Assembly (NCBI RefSeq): GCF_000744375.1
Contig: NZ_JQLU01000005.1
Coordinates: 2,093,496 to 2,157,495 of the forward strand
Length of the DNA: 64,000 bases
Direction of reading: 5' to 3'
DNA from: Carnobacterium gallinarum DSM 4847
Lineage (GTDB): Bacteria > Bacillota > Bacilli > Lactobacillales > Carnobacteriaceae
Made by a program: the position numbers and the translations under genes. This document shows, piece by piece, positions 44,848-55,239 of this stretch (positions are counted from its first letter, which is position 1; the number at the start of each line of letters is the position of its first letter). The notes below the pieces were generated by a model. That model did not search any database. It had not been told where the DNA came from and was given only the letters and a program-made list of their open reading frames with translations.

Positions 44848-45873
44848 ATGTCAAATGAACGAAACTTAATTTTAGCAATTGAAACAAGCTGTGACGAAAC
44901 AAGTGCGGCAATAATTGAAAATGGCATTCATATTCGCTCCAACATTGTCGCCTCACAAATTAAAAGTCATATGCGATTTGGTGGAGTTGTCCCTGAAATT
45001 GCTAGTCGACATCATGTGGAGCAGATTACTCAATGTATTGAAGAAGCGTTAAATGAAGCTGAAGTTGGTTATGAAGAGTTGAACGCAATTGCTGTTACAG
45101 AAGGACCAGGCTTAGTTGGAGCCTTATTAATTGGTGTAAATGCAGCGAAAGCGTTGGCTTATGCTCATAATTTGCCACTCATTCCAGTCAATCATATGGC
45201 AGGACACATTTATGCAAATCGTTTAATCCAACCGTTGTTATTCCCACTGTTGGCTTTAGTTGTTAGTGGTGGTCATACAGAATTAGTTTTCATGGAAGAA
45301 GATGGACAGTATCAAATTATTGGTGAAACACGAGATGATGCTGCTGGAGAAGCTTACGATAAAGTCGGTCGTGTCCTAGGATTAACCTATCCTGGTGGGA
45401 AACGTATTGATGAAATGGCTCACGTTGGAACGGATACATTCAATTTTCCCCGAGGAATGATTCGTGAAGAAAATTATGATTTTAGTTTTAGTGGTTTGAA
45501 GAGTTCCTTTATTAATACAGTTCATAATGCTGAACAAAAAGGTGAAGAGCTAGATAAAAATGATTTAGCTGCAAGTTTTCAAGCAAGTGTTGTCGACGTC
45601 TTGGTGACGAAGACATTAAAAGCAGTTGAAGAATTACAAGTAAAGCAGTTAGTATTAGCTGGTGGCGTTGCTGCAAATCGTGGTTTACGTGAGACTTTAA
45701 CTAAAAAAATGGCAGAAGTATTTCCTAATGTAGAGCTAGTAATTCCACCTTTAAACCTATGTGGAGATAATGCAGCTATGATTGGAGCTGCTGCGTATAT
45801 CTCTTATCAACGATCTGAATTTGCTACCTATGATTTAAATGCACAGCCTGGCTTGTCATTTGATACTATTTAA
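44848..45873 (+). CDS. tsaD: tRNA N6-adenosine threonylcarbamoyltransferase TsaD
   Basis: The catalytic t6A enzyme starts [21 protein letters not shown] and has the metal motif HHVEQ, the HxxxH motif [56 protein letters not shown] and [16 protein letters not shown] 44848 is supported by AGAAAGAG upstream; a GTG at 44839 overlaps that site. It closes the tsaB-rimI-rimI-tsaD operon and is followed by a strong terminator. Confidence 0.96.
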   Translation: MSNERNLILAIETSCDETSAAIIENGIHIRSNIVASQIKSHMRFGGVVPEIASRHHVEQITQCIEEALNEAEVGYEELNAIAVTEGPGLVGALLIGVNAAKALAYAHNLPLIPVNHMAGHIYANRLIQPLLFPLLALVVSGGHTELVFMEEDGQYQIIGETRDDAAGEAYDKVGRVLGLTYPGGKRIDEMAHVGTDTFNFPRGMIREENYDFSFSGLKSSFINTVHNAEQKGEELDKNDLAASFQASVVDVLVTKTLKAVEELQVKQLVLAGGVAANRGLRETLTKKMAEVFPNVELVIPPLNLCGDNAAMIGAAAYISYQRSEFATYDLNAQPGLSFDTI

Positions 45874-45934
45874 AAAAGAGTGAGAGAGACAAAAAACTAC
45901 TATTTTGAATAACAATCAGTCAATTTAAAAAATA

Positions 45935-45984
45935 AAAACTGCAAGAAATCAACATTTGTAAAAATGGATTTCTTGCAGTTTTTT
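45935..45984. terminator. bidirectional terminator between tsaD and the ABC-F gene
   Basis: AAAACTGCAAGAAATC and GATTTCTTGCAGTTTT form a 16-bp stem with A- and T-rich flanks. Confidence 0.88.
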
Positions 45985-46020
45985 ATTTTTTAGAACGTAG
46001 GTTACAGTTTTTTTATTTCT

Positions 46021-47991
46021 TTAAATGTTACCTAATTCTTCTAAGGCCATACTCTGCTCTTCCCATTCATTCAAGCAACGTTCATTCTTAGCATGTAATT
46101 CTTGTAATGTCTGATTGATTTCTTGAACTTTCACATGGTCCCCAAAAACTTCTGGTAAGGTTAGTTGCGTTTCTAAATGTGTAATCGTTTCCTCTAGTGT
46201 AGCCATTTCAGCTTCTAAAGCTTCAATTCGTCTTGTTAGCTGACGGACAATCTTTTGGGTTTCTTTGCTAACTTGATAGTTGGCTTTTGTTCCAGATTTT
46301 TGTTCCAAAGCAGTCGTCACAGTTTGTGGTTGATTTTTCATCCGTTCTTCTTCAGCCAATAAACGCAATTCCTCTTCTTCAGCTTTTTTTTCAAGATAAT
46401 AATCATAGTCACCTAAATAAAGTGTACTACCTGTTTCTGATAATTCTACAACAGTTGTCGCAATTCGATTAATAAAGTAACGGTCATGAGAAACAAAAAG
46501 TAAGGTTCCTGGAAATTCAATTAAAGCTTCTTCTAAAACCTCTTTACTATCAATGTCTAAATGGTTGGTAGGTTCATCTAAAATCAAAAAATTATCTTGT
46601 TCCATTGAAAGTTTGGCTAACGCTAGTCGAGCTTTTTCACCACCACTTAAGCTAGAAACCGATTTTTCAACATCTTCGCCTGAAAATAAAAAGCTTCCTA
46701 AAATACTACGAATATCTTTTTCAGGAGTAGAAGGATGTTCATCCCATAATTCTAAAAGAACTGTTTTAGTTGAATTAAGATTTGCCTGTTCTTGGTCATA
46801 ATATCCAATCGAGACATTAGCACCAAAGCGTTTTTCTCCTTGAATTAAAGGGAGGTCATCAACTAAGGATTTTAAAAGTGTTGATTTACCAATTCCGTTT
46901 GGTCCAACTAGAGCAATAGCATCTAGTTTACGAACATCTAGGTGAATTGGAGTCGATATAATTTCGCCATCGTATCCAACAGCTCCATCATTTAATGTTA
47001 ATACAACATTGCCACTTTCTTTGGCAGGACGGAATTTAAAGCGGGCGGATTTTTCATCACCTAAGGGTTTGTCCAGCCGGTCCATTTTTTCTAATTGCTT
47101 TCGACGACTTTGTGCGCGTTTTGTCGTAGTTGCTCGAACTAAATTACGAGCAACAAAATCTTCAAGTTTTGCAATTTCAGTTTGCTGTTTTTCAAATTCT
47201 TTCCATTCACGTTCTAAATTCGCTGCTTTTTGATCTAAATATTTTGTATAATTGCCTTTATAATGATGCATCTTTTGACGACTTAGTTCATAGACTTCAT
47301 TGACAACTTTATCTAAGAAATAGCGATCATGGGATACAATTAATAAGGCACCCTTGTAGGTTTGTAAATAGTCCTCTAACCAATTTAAAGTAGCAATATC
47401 TAAATGATTCGTTGGTTCATCCAGTACTAATAAATCGCGTTTTTCCAATAATAAACGAGCTAGAGCTAGACGGGTTTTTTGTCCACCAGATAGTTGATCT
47501 ATATGCTTACTGTAGTCTTCTTCAAAAAAACGAAAACCATGTAACACGGAACGAATTTCTGCTTCAAAACCAAAGCCATTCGCCAAATTAAAATCATGTT
47601 GCAATTGATCGTAATCATCTAAGATTTTTTGATACAATTCAGGATTTTCTAATAAATCAGGATCACCAATTTGAACTTCTAACTGACGCATACGCTGTTC
47701 CATCTGAATAACGGGTTCAAAGACAGTTAACATCTCATCCCAGATAGTTCGAGTGGAATCTAATCCTGAATGCTGGGCTAAATACCCAACTGTTACAGAT
47801 TTGCCTTTAGCAATTTTACCGGCATCAGGTTCTTCTTGTCCTACAATCATTTTTAATAAGGTTGTTTTCCCCGCACCATTGCGACCAACTAAAGCAATGC
47901 GAGAAGTATCTTGAATTTCTAAGTGAATATTTTCAAAAAGCACATCGGCACCAAAGTACCGTGCTACTTGTTGCGTTTGTAGTAAAATCAT
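46021..47991 (-). CDS. ABC-F family ATPase (YdiF-like)
   Basis: Two ABC domains lie in one chain without membrane segments. The first has Walker A GRNGAGKTTLLK, signature LSGGQKTRLALARLLL and Walker B LLVLDEPTNHLD; the second has GPNGIGKSTLLK, LSGGEKARLALAKLS and FLILDEPTNHLD. A charged linker between them (KAANLEREWKEFEKQQTEIAKLEDFVARNLVRATTTKRAQSRRKQLEKM) is the P-site tRNA-interaction motif. A coiled-coil tail ends the protein. ABC-F proteins act on the ribosome. The place between tsaD and rex matches ydiF, a housekeeping member, so antibiotic resistance is not implied. Confidence 0.92.
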   Translation of the reverse strand: MILLQTQQVARYFGADVLFENIHLEIQDTSRIALVGRNGAGKTTLLKMIVGQEEPDAGKIAKGKSVTVGYLAQHSGLDSTRTIWDEMLTVFEPVIQMEQRMRQLEVQIGDPDLLENPELYQKILDDYDQLQHDFNLANGFGFEAEIRSVLHGFRFFEEDYSKHIDQLSGGQKTRLALARLLLEKRDLLVLDEPTNHLDIATLNWLEDYLQTYKGALLIVSHDRYFLDKVVNEVYELSRQKMHHYKGNYTKYLDQKAANLEREWKEFEKQQTEIAKLEDFVARNLVRATTTKRAQSRRKQLEKMDRLDKPLGDEKSARFKFRPAKESGNVVLTLNDGAVGYDGEIISTPIHLDVRKLDAIALVGPNGIGKSTLLKSLVDDLPLIQGEKRFGANVSIGYYDQEQANLNSTKTVLLELWDEHPSTPEKDIRSILGSFLFSGEDVEKSVSSLSGGEKARLALAKLSMEQDNFLILDEPTNHLDIDSKEVLEEALIEFPGTLLFVSHDRYFINRIATTVVELSETGSTLYLGDYDYYLEKKAEEEELRLLAEEERMKNQPQTVTTALEQKSGTKANYQVSKETQKIVRQLTRRIEALEAEMATLEETITHLETQLTLPEVFGDHVKVQEINQTLQELHAKNERCLNEWEEQSMALEELGNI

Positions 47992-48096
47992 TTCAGTATC
48001 CTTTCTTAATGCTTGCTTTTCTTAGTGTAGCACAGAATTTAAAAAGATAGAATTGAAAACAAATCTTTTTCTATAGAAGTTTTGCACAAGAAGGAC

Positions 48097-48118
48097 TTCA
48101 CAAGTGAGCTCTTGTGAA
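48097..48118. repeat. inverted repeat upstream of the ABC-F gene
   Basis: TTCACAAG and CTTGTGAA flank TGAGCT about 105 bases before the ABC-F start. The half-site resembles a Rex half-site but is everted; it may be a hairpin in the ABC-F leader. Confidence 0.4.
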
Positions 48119-48190
48119 TTATTCTCTAATTTGAGAAAATAAAAAATCAAAATGTTTAAGCAGATAACTGGTAATATGCTTAAATCATGC

Positions 48191-48268
48191 TATAATTAGT
48201 TTGTTCAATGTGTAATATGTAATTGTGAAAAGACATACGAATCCATTGATATTGTGAATTTCACACAA
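48191..48268 (+). promoter_or_regulatory. rex promoter and Rex-like half-sites
   Basis: TATAAT at 48191-48196 is preceded by TG one base away (extended -10). Downstream, TTGTGAA occurs near 48222 and again at 48252, where TTGTGAATTTCACACAA is close to the Rex consensus TTGTGAA-N4-TTCACAA but one base short. Autoregulation by Rex is plausible. Confidence 0.45.
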
Positions 48269-48315
48269 AAAGGTTCAACAAATAAATTAGTAAAAAAGTA
48301 AGTGGAGGGAAGAAA

Positions 48316-48969
48316 ATGCCAAATCAAAAAATACCAAAGGCAACAGCAAAACGCTTGCCTATCTATTATCGCTATTTACGTTTTTTAAATGACGCAGGAA
48401 AAGATCGTGTCTCTTCAACGGAACTTAGTGATGCTGTAAAAGTTGACAGCGCAACTATCCGAAGAGATTTTTCTTACTTTGGGGCGCTTGGAAAACGTGG
48501 TTATGGATACGATGTTGAAGATTTATTGAACTTTTTCAGTAAAACATTAAATCAAGATCGTTTAACAAATGTTGCATTAATCGGAGTCGGAAATCTTGGT
48601 CATGCCTTATTAAATTATAATTTCCACCAAAGCAATAATACACGAATTAGTGCGGCTTTTGATATTGATGAGAATCTAGTAGGAACTATCGCTAGTGGTG
48701 TTCCAGTTTATCCAATGAGTGAAATGGTTGAGCAATTAAAATTACAACAGATTGAAGTTGTGATCTTAACTGTACCAGCACCAGTAGCCCAAGAAACAGT
48801 AAACCAATTGGTTGATGCAAATGTTAAAGGAATCATGAATTTTACACCATTAAGAATTTCAGTTCCAGATGATATTCGAGTACAAAATGTTGATTTAACG
48901 AATGAATTGCAAACGCTGATTTATTTCTTAGATCACTATACTGCGAATGAACCAATGGAAGAAGTTTAA
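48316..48969 (+). CDS. rex: redox-sensing transcriptional repressor Rex
   Basis: The N-terminal winged helix ([61 protein letters not shown]) and the NAD(H)-binding Rossmann domain ([61 protein letters not shown]) are complete. Rex senses the NADH/NAD ratio and represses fermentation and redox genes. At 217 residues it is normal. GTGGAGG precedes the ATG. Position between the ABC-F gene and ydiK/ydiL-like genes agrees with Bacillus. Confidence 0.96.
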   Translation: MPNQKIPKATAKRLPIYYRYLRFLNDAGKDRVSSTELSDAVKVDSATIRRDFSYFGALGKRGYGYDVEDLLNFFSKTLNQDRLTNVALIGVGNLGHALLNYNFHQSNNTRISAAFDIDENLVGTIASGVPVYPMSEMVEQLKLQQIEVVILTVPAPVAQETVNQLVDANVKGIMNFTPLRISVPDDIRVQNVDLTNELQTLIYFLDHYTANEPMEEV

Positions 48970-49020
48970 ATCAAAAAAGAGAGAAAACAGTAAAAATCTG
49001 TTTTCTCTCTTTTTTGATTT
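48968..49020. terminator. long terminator after rex
   Basis: AAAAAAGAGAGAAAACAG and CTGTTTTCTCTCTTTTTT are the inner parts of a perfect 23-bp stem with loop TAAAAAT. Confidence 0.9.
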
Positions 49021-49050
49021 AGAAATGGGTTTTATCACTAGTTCATTTTT

Positions 49051-49257
49051 TTAATTAGATTTGTTGTTTTTACTAATTTGAATAAAAATTTGCAACATTT
49101 TTGTTCCACGAACAAAATCATTTGTTGCGATCAAGACACATAAAATTGTGAAAAATCCCCAACCAGAAGTTGATACAAAATCAATCGCAAACCAAATAAA
49201 TATGGCTGCTAAAAGATAGTTGAAAATAATTTGGCTTAAAAATCCATTTTTGCTCAT
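49051..49257 (-). CDS. small membrane protein, YdiK-like (DUF4305)
   Basis: The 68-residue protein has two hydrophobic helices (FNYLLAAIFIWFAIDFV and GWGFFTILCVLIATNDFVRG) and a polar end. In Bacillus, rex is followed by ydiK (DUF4305) and the CPBP gene ydiL before groES; the same order of small membrane protein, CPBP protein and groES is present here, which supports the assignment. AAAGGA precedes the ATG. Function unknown. It follows the CPBP gene by 76 bases and may be cotranscribed with it. Confidence 0.75.
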   Translation of the reverse strand: MSKNGFLSQIIFNYLLAAIFIWFAIDFVSTSGWGFFTILCVLIATNDFVRGTKMLQIFIQISKNNKSN

Positions 49258-49333
49258 TTAACTAAAAAATCCTTTCTGTGGCTATAACTAACATAACTTT
49301 TTTTAAGTAACAGCCTTATCCGTATTTTTTACA

Positions 49334-49990
49334 CTAATTGAAGAATAAACTAGCTAAAACGGCAGTGCTATTCATTAATATATGGGCAATCATCGGTGTT
49401 GCAATATTTTTTGTCTTTGTGTAAAGATAACAAAAAACAAATCCCATTGCTGAGTAGAGTAAAATATGACCATCCATATGAATAAAAGCAAAGAGTAATG
49501 AGCTAATGACGGCTGCTCCAATTGCCCCTGTTAAGTCATAAAAGAATCCGAAGATTACTTTACGAAAAACAAATTCTTCCATTATTGGTCCAAAAATAGA
49601 TGTAGCAACTAAATACAAAGGATATTTACGAATAATAGTTAAAATTCCAATTGTATTTTGAGAGTTAGTTGAGAAATTAAATAAATTGACCTCAATCATC
49701 ATTGCCACTTGTTGAGCAAAAATTGCTAAGAAAAACCCTGCAATTCCCCAAATAATTACTTTAGAAACTGGAATTGATTCTTGTAAAGTCAAACTATTGC
49801 GGATAGTTGATTTACGATTTAATAGTAGCATAATAATTGCTCCTAAAGCAAAGCAAATTAAACTACCATATATTGAAAACTCAGCTCGTAAGTTTTTGGG
49901 TGCCATTAAAGCAATAAATATTGGAACAAATTGAGCCGCTAAATAAGTGATTAAAATCATAAGCGAAGTATGAACTGTTATTTTTTTCAC
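49334..49990 (-). CDS. CPBP-family intramembrane protease (YdiL-like)
   Basis: About seven hydrophobic segments surround the CPBP (Abi) motifs: IMEEFVFRKVIFG (EExxxR), SSLLFAFIHMDG (FxxxH) and MIAHILMNSTAV (HxxxN/B). These form the metal-dependent active site of Rce1-like prenyl-protease relatives. The start is placed at GTG 49990, since AGAAGG lies eight bases upstream; the frame is open to 50056. In Bacillus the homologue stands just before groES, as here. Substrate unknown. Confidence 0.85.
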   Translation of the reverse strand: MKKITVHTSLMILITYLAAQFVPIFIALMAPKNLRAEFSIYGSLICFALGAIIMLLLNRKSTIRNSLTLQESIPVSKVIIWGIAGFFLAIFAQQVAMMIEVNLFNFSTNSQNTIGILTIIRKYPLYLVATSIFGPIMEEFVFRKVIFGFFYDLTGAIGAAVISSLLFAFIHMDGHILLYSAMGFVFCYLYTKTKNIATPMIAHILMNSTAVLASLFFN

Positions 49991-50187
49991 GGGCATAACC
50001 TTCTTTATCCATAAAATTTTACTTAAATAAAAGTAGTTTGTTTTACAGTATAACACACTATCTCGTTAGATGGTTTAAAAAATCAGTCCTTTTAATTAAT
50101 TTCAAAGTTAGAATAATTAAAATCAAAATTAAAGGGATTTTTTCAAAAAAAGAAGTAAAATTTTTAATAAAAAAGACAACAAATTAC

Positions 50188-50216
50188 TTGCAATCTGGTT
50201 TGAATTTGATTATAGT
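50188..50216 (+). promoter_or_regulatory. groESL promoter
   Basis: TTGCAA (50188-50193) and TATAGT (50211-50216) are separated by 17 bases, just upstream of CIRCE. Confidence 0.7.
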
Positions 50217-50227
50217 AAAAGAGTAGA

Positions 50228-50254
50228 TTAGCACTCAACTATAAGGAGTGCTAA
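50228..50254 (+). promoter_or_regulatory. CIRCE element (HrcA operator)
   Basis: TTAGCACTC-N9-GAGTGCTAA is a perfect match to the CIRCE consensus. It places groESL under the heat-shock repressor HrcA. Confidence 0.97.
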
Positions 50255-50296
50255 ATCAAGAAAAAGCAAAATTGCAGAAAGATGGAGGGATTTTAC

Positions 50297-50581
50297 GTGT
50301 TAAAACCATTAGGAGATCGTGTCATAATTGAAGTTGCCAAGGAACAAGAGAAAACAGTAGGTGGAATTGTGTTAACAAGCTCTGCACAAGAAAAGCCCCA
50401 AACTGGAACGGTTATTGCTGTCGGTGAAGGTCGTGTGCTGGAGAATGGAAACAAAGTTGAACTAGCTGTTAAAGTTGGCGAAACAGTTTTATTTGAAAAG
50501 TATTCAGGCACAGAAGTTAAATATGAAGGTAAAGAATATTTAGTTGTTAAAGAACATGACTTAGTTGCAATTGTCGACTAA
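50297..50581 (+). CDS. groES: co-chaperonin GroES
   Basis: The 94-residue protein starts [47 protein letters not shown] (mobile loop included) and ends [11 protein letters not shown], complete for GroES. It caps the GroEL cavity. I place the start at GTG 50297: GGAGGG lies seven bases upstream, and the ATG at 50282 would include the ribosome site in the coding sequence. CIRCE lies 43 bases upstream; groEL follows after 48 bases. Confidence 0.97.
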   Translation: MLKPLGDRVIIEVAKEQEKTVGGIVLTSSAQEKPQTGTVIAVGEGRVLENGNKVELAVKVGETVLFEKYSGTEVKYEGKEYLVVKEHDLVAIVD

Positions 50582-50617
50582 TTTAAACAAACTTAAAATA
50601 AAACTAATTAATTATGA

Positions 50618-52255
<1,638 letters not shown>

Positions 52256-52271
52256 GGTAAGTAAATAAAAA

Positions 52272-52307
52272 TAAGGACTATCTCATTGAGTTGAGATAGT
52301 CTTTTTT
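52272..52307 (+). terminator. terminator of groESL
   Basis: GACTATCTCA and TGAGATAGTC pair around TTGAGT, followed by T6. Confidence 0.85.
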
Positions 52308-52322
52308 AGTGGGGGAAAATGA

Positions 52323-53021
52323 TTAATGGTACAACATATCATGAATGATTTCTTTTTTATTCAGAGTACTTGGAAAAAAGGTTGGCCAATTTTTCATTTC
52401 CGATAAAAGAACATCCTGGTTTTCATTTCCTAAATAAATATGGAAATGTGAGCTTTTTTGAGGTTCAATAATATGATCACTAAATTGAACATATTTTGGA
52501 GCTAGCATGTTTGTTGTCGTGGCTGTAAACAAATAGCGGACACCTTTTTTACCAGATTCATACGTTAGAATTTTATAGCCAGAATAGTCATACTGAGCTT
52601 CCTGCCACTTTCCATCAATTCGATAAGAAATAGTATTTTTCACAATATCAATTGCTTCAATTTCAGTTTGATAACCTTTTTCATAATATTCTTTGTATTC
52701 TTCAAAGCTTTTTTCTCCATCTTTGGCTTTTTCTTTAAAGACTTCATCAAGAGAGCCGTCGACTAAGTATGGATAAACAGATTGCCATGATCCTTCCCAA
52801 TCAGATAATAGACGATCTTGAACAGCACTATCCTCAAATATCCCTTGGCTTGCAGATGTTTTTTCATGACTATGGAAATGCTCCTTTTCTACATGTTCAC
52901 TAACCAGACTTGCTGAATTTTCTTTGGTTTGAGATTCGCTAGCTATAGATTTTCCAGTCTGTTGACAACCTGTTCCGAGAGATAACCCCACCAGTAGTAC
53001 ACTTATTAAAAATAATTTCAT
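52323..53021 (-). CDS. ZinT-like zinc-binding lipoprotein
   Basis: A lipoprotein signal (LISVLLVGLSLGTGCQQ, lipobox Cys at residue 19) is followed by a His-rich stretch EHVEKEHFHSHEK. Then comes a ZinT/YodA domain: LSDWEGSWQSVYPYL, YKEYYEKGYQTEIEAIDI, ISYRIDGKW, YDYSGYKILTYESGKKGVRYLFTA, and PKYVQFSDHIIEPQKSSHFHIYLGN with the metal-binding His pair. ZinT captures zinc outside the membrane and passes it to the Znu/Adc importer; in many Lactobacillales the domain is fused to AdcA, here it is separate. A perfect Zur-type palindrome precedes the gene. Confidence 0.88.
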   Translation of the reverse strand: MKLFLISVLLVGLSLGTGCQQTGKSIASESQTKENSASLVSEHVEKEHFHSHEKTSASQGIFEDSAVQDRLLSDWEGSWQSVYPYLVDGSLDEVFKEKAKDGEKSFEEYKEYYEKGYQTEIEAIDIVKNTISYRIDGKWQEAQYDYSGYKILTYESGKKGVRYLFTATTTNMLAPKYVQFSDHIIEPQKSSHFHIYLGNENQDVLLSEMKNWPTFFPSTLNKKEIIHDMLYH

Positions 53022-53042
53022 TATTATTTCCTCCTTTTTTGT

Positions 53043-53063
53043 AAAACGTAATTATTACGTTTT
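53043..53063. promoter_or_regulatory. Zur-type operator of the ZinT-like gene
   Basis: AAAACGTAAT and ATTACGTTTT stand around a single T, a perfect 21-bp palindrome containing the CGTAAT-N-ATTACG core of Gram-positive Zur boxes. It lies 22 bases upstream of the gene. The AdcR consensus (TTAACYRGTTAA) does not fit, so Zur is the likely regulator. Confidence 0.8.
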
Positions 53064-53349
53064 AATATTCTCATACTCATTTAAACTTGTCAATAACTAT
53101 TTCGTTTTATTGATAATAGATAAATACTTATAGTTAGATAGAGACAAGCAAAGAAAATATATATTTGGCGCCGAATTTATGATAATATTATATGTGGTAT
53201 TTAAACAGTGTAACATTGATTAATCAACCAAATTTAAATAAGTAAAAAGCTGAGGAAAGTAATTTGGAGACTATTCATTTGATTATTATAGAACTTTTAG
53301 AACTCTGACTAAAAAGCGATTATTTTAATTATGAGAGGGGAACGACTAA
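53064..53349. other. intergenic region without a supported gene
   Basis: AT-rich bases between the Zur box and the YcxB-like gene; only GAGAGGGGA before the ATG at 53350 stands out. Confidence 0.5.
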
Positions 53350-53943
53350 ATGTCAGAAATAATCTTTAAATCATTGTTAACAAAGCAAGATTTTTCAGAA
53401 TTCAATCGAATTTATGGACGGATTATAGCTAAAAAACGTTTAAGAATACGACTCATTCTAGGCATAATTACGACAATTTTTAGTTTAAGCGAATTCATTT
53501 CAATAATTCGCTATATAGTAAAGTATCAAACATTTTTTGAACAACGAGGTTACCTTACTATCTTAAGCTACCAAAAAGAGAATCTATTCATTTCTTTTAT
53601 TTATGCAGTAATAGCAATACTAATGTTTGTTAGTTACGCTAAAGGAAATAATAGGCAAATCAAAAAAACAATGAATGATCCAGAGAACCAATTATTTTTT
53701 AGTGAAAAAGAAGTGACAGTTAATGATGAATTCATACTAATTAAAAATATGGATAGCCTATCTAAGTTTAGCTGGAGTGGAATAAAAAAAGTAATTGAAA
53801 GTAAAAAATTTATAGCTATTTTTACTTCCAGTTCCAATTGTTTAATCCTTAATAAAGGAGAGCTACAAGAATCAGAATTAATTGCTTTGAGAGAAAAACT
53901 GAAAACTAATTTTAATGGTGAAATTCGGTTGGTTGATAAATAA
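53350..53943 (+). CDS. membrane protein with YcxB-like C-terminal domain
   Basis: The 197-residue protein starts MSEIIFKSLLTKQDFSEFNRIYG, has two membrane helices (RLILGIITTIFSLSEFISIIRYIV and LFISFIYAVIAILMFVSYA) and ends in a soluble domain (ENQLFFSEKEVTVNDEFILIKNMDSLSKFSWSGIKKVIESKKFIAIFTSSSNCLILNKGELQESE). This strand order, with SWSGIKKVIESKKFIAIFTS, is that of YcxB-like proteins. Function unknown. GAGAGGGGA precedes the ATG. It is a single-gene unit. Confidence 0.8.
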   Translation: MSEIIFKSLLTKQDFSEFNRIYGRIIAKKRLRIRLILGIITTIFSLSEFISIIRYIVKYQTFFEQRGYLTILSYQKENLFISFIYAVIAILMFVSYAKGNNRQIKKTMNDPENQLFFSEKEVTVNDEFILIKNMDSLSKFSWSGIKKVIESKKFIAIFTSSSNCLILNKGELQESELIALREKLKTNFNGEIRLVDK

Positions 53944-54036
53944 ACGGTCAAAAATAATAGTTTTATGAATAGTAAAGAGTGTACTTAAATCAACAGTAAA
54001 TTGGCTTTAATCAAATTAATGAATAAAAAGAAGGCT

Positions 54037-54095
54037 ATGAATCATATTTTAGACTTTTAATCTTTAACTAAGCAGGAATTTTCTGAAGTGAAGTG
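54037..54095 (+). pseudogene. possible remnant of a second YcxB-like gene
   Basis: After an ATG at 54037 the frame reads MNHILDF, stop, SLTKQEFSEVK, which resembles the neighbour's start (FKSLLTKQDFSEF). Only this fragment is visible in the 350-base gap, so it may be chance. Confidence 0.25.
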
Positions 54096-54149
54096 TATCC
54101 AAATAAGAGTAGGCTAAATTTTATGATGACATAAAATTGATAGGTAGAT

Positions 54150-54186
54150 AAGTTAGAAAAAATCAGTTTTTTTCTAACTTATTTAT
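54150..54186. terminator. bidirectional hairpin downstream of the YcxB-like gene
   Basis: AAGTTAGAAAAAA and TTTTTTCTAACTT pair around a five-base loop, with T-rich sequence after. Confidence 0.65.
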
Positions 54187-54296
54187 TAAATTGCAATAGA
54201 AGTTTTAGATTAATTGGCTAGAGTATTGTATCTAAAACAGTTATTTGCTAAAATTAAGTAAGTAAAGCTGTGACAAAAAAAACAATAGGAGGTGTC

Positions 54297-54794
54297 ATGG
54301 AATTGGAAGATGTATTAGTAATTATTGATTTACAGAATGGACTTCAGACAGAAGAAAAGCACTTACACAAAATAGAAAACGTTTTAATGGGCGTAAATCA
54401 ACGGATTGCTGCTTATCGTCAAGTAGAGAAACCAATAATTTTTGTGCAACATAGTGATGAAGAATTGGTACCACATACAAAACCTTGGGAATTGATGCCA
54501 GAGTTGGATAAAAAAGAAACCGATTACTATATTGGAAAAACCTATCCAAATGCTTTTTTTAAAACAGATTTACAAGAACTATTAACCAAATTAGCAGTGA
54601 AAAATATTGAAATTTGTGGTGCTCAAACAGAATTTTGTGTAGATACTACGATTCGTTTTGCTCATGGACTTGGCTATTCATTATCAATGGTCAAAGGCTT
54701 GAATACAACGTTAGACACTAATTTAATTAAAGCAGAAACAATCATTGCCCATCATGAAAGTATCTGGGATCGACGATTTTTAACATTTATTTAA
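54297..54794 (+). CDS. isochorismatase-family cysteine hydrolase
   Basis: The 165-residue protein has the catalytic Asp in VLVIIDLQNGL, a Lys region GKTYPNAFF and the nucleophile motif EICGAQTEFCVDTTIRFAHGLGYSL, the Asp-Lys-Cys triad of the isochorismatase-like superfamily. GAQTEFCVDTTIR is close to bacterial nicotinamidase-related and YcaC/PncA-like hydrolases; the substrate is unclear. ATG 54297 is preceded by AGGAGG at four bases; upstream in-frame starts to 54270 lie ahead of this site. The DUF1827-like gene follows 46 bases on. Confidence 0.85.
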   Translation: MELEDVLVIIDLQNGLQTEEKHLHKIENVLMGVNQRIAAYRQVEKPIIFVQHSDEELVPHTKPWELMPELDKKETDYYIGKTYPNAFFKTDLQELLTKLAVKNIEICGAQTEFCVDTTIRFAHGLGYSLSMVKGLNTTLDTNLIKAETIIAHHESIWDRRFLTFI

Positions 54795-54840
54795 AATAAG
54801 AACAAAATTTACTTAAAGAAAAAAGAAAAGGTGGTTTTAT

Positions 54841-55191
54841 ATGAAACTAATTGAAAACCCAATCCAAGCAAATACTGATTTAGCAAGAATGTATCCTAAT
54901 GTTGCTGACTTTTTATTTAACAAAACAGCCATTAAATATTTTAAAAAATATACATTAGGCACAACTACAGTCGTTTATATTGATGCATTTGATAAAATTG
55001 ATATCGTCTTTTTAAATTTAAAAAAACGTATTACAGACAGAGAAATTGACTATGTTGTTCAACAACTTTTAGAGATTCCTCTTTCAGAAGTAAATGTAAT
55101 CAAAGAATGTAAGCAAAAAATTGAAGCCAAAAGACAAGTGACGATTGAACCTAAGGATATTGTCGTGATAGAACATAAGGTTGTTGCTTAA
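54841..55191 (+). CDS. DUF1827-like protein
   Basis: The 116-residue protein has a central block YFKKYTLGTTTVVYIDAFDKIDIVFLNLKKRITDREIDYVVQQLL, similar in layout to DUF1827, a small family of Lactobacillales often placed next to an isochorismatase-like hydrolase. No catalytic motif or membrane segment is visible. AAAGGTGG precedes the ATG. The family assignment is from memory of the pattern and is moderate. A terminator follows at once. Confidence 0.6.
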   Translation: MKLIENPIQANTDLARMYPNVADFLFNKTAIKYFKKYTLGTTTVVYIDAFDKIDIVFLNLKKRITDREIDYVVQQLLEIPLSEVNVIKECKQKIEAKRQVTIEPKDIVVIEHKVVA

Positions 55192-55200
55192 ATTAAGCTC

Positions 55201-55237
55201 AAAAAACTATCTCATATTTTATGAGGTAGTTTTTTGT
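55201..55237. terminator. terminator after the DUF1827-like gene
   Basis: AAAAAACTATCTCAT and ATGAGGTAGTTTTTT pair (one T-G) around a short AT loop. Confidence 0.85.
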
Positions 55238-55239
55238 GT

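Noticed and set aside
46021-47991. Antibiotic-resistance ABC-F protein
   Set aside because: Position between tsaD and rex is that of the housekeeping ydiF gene, and the domain layout is of that type.
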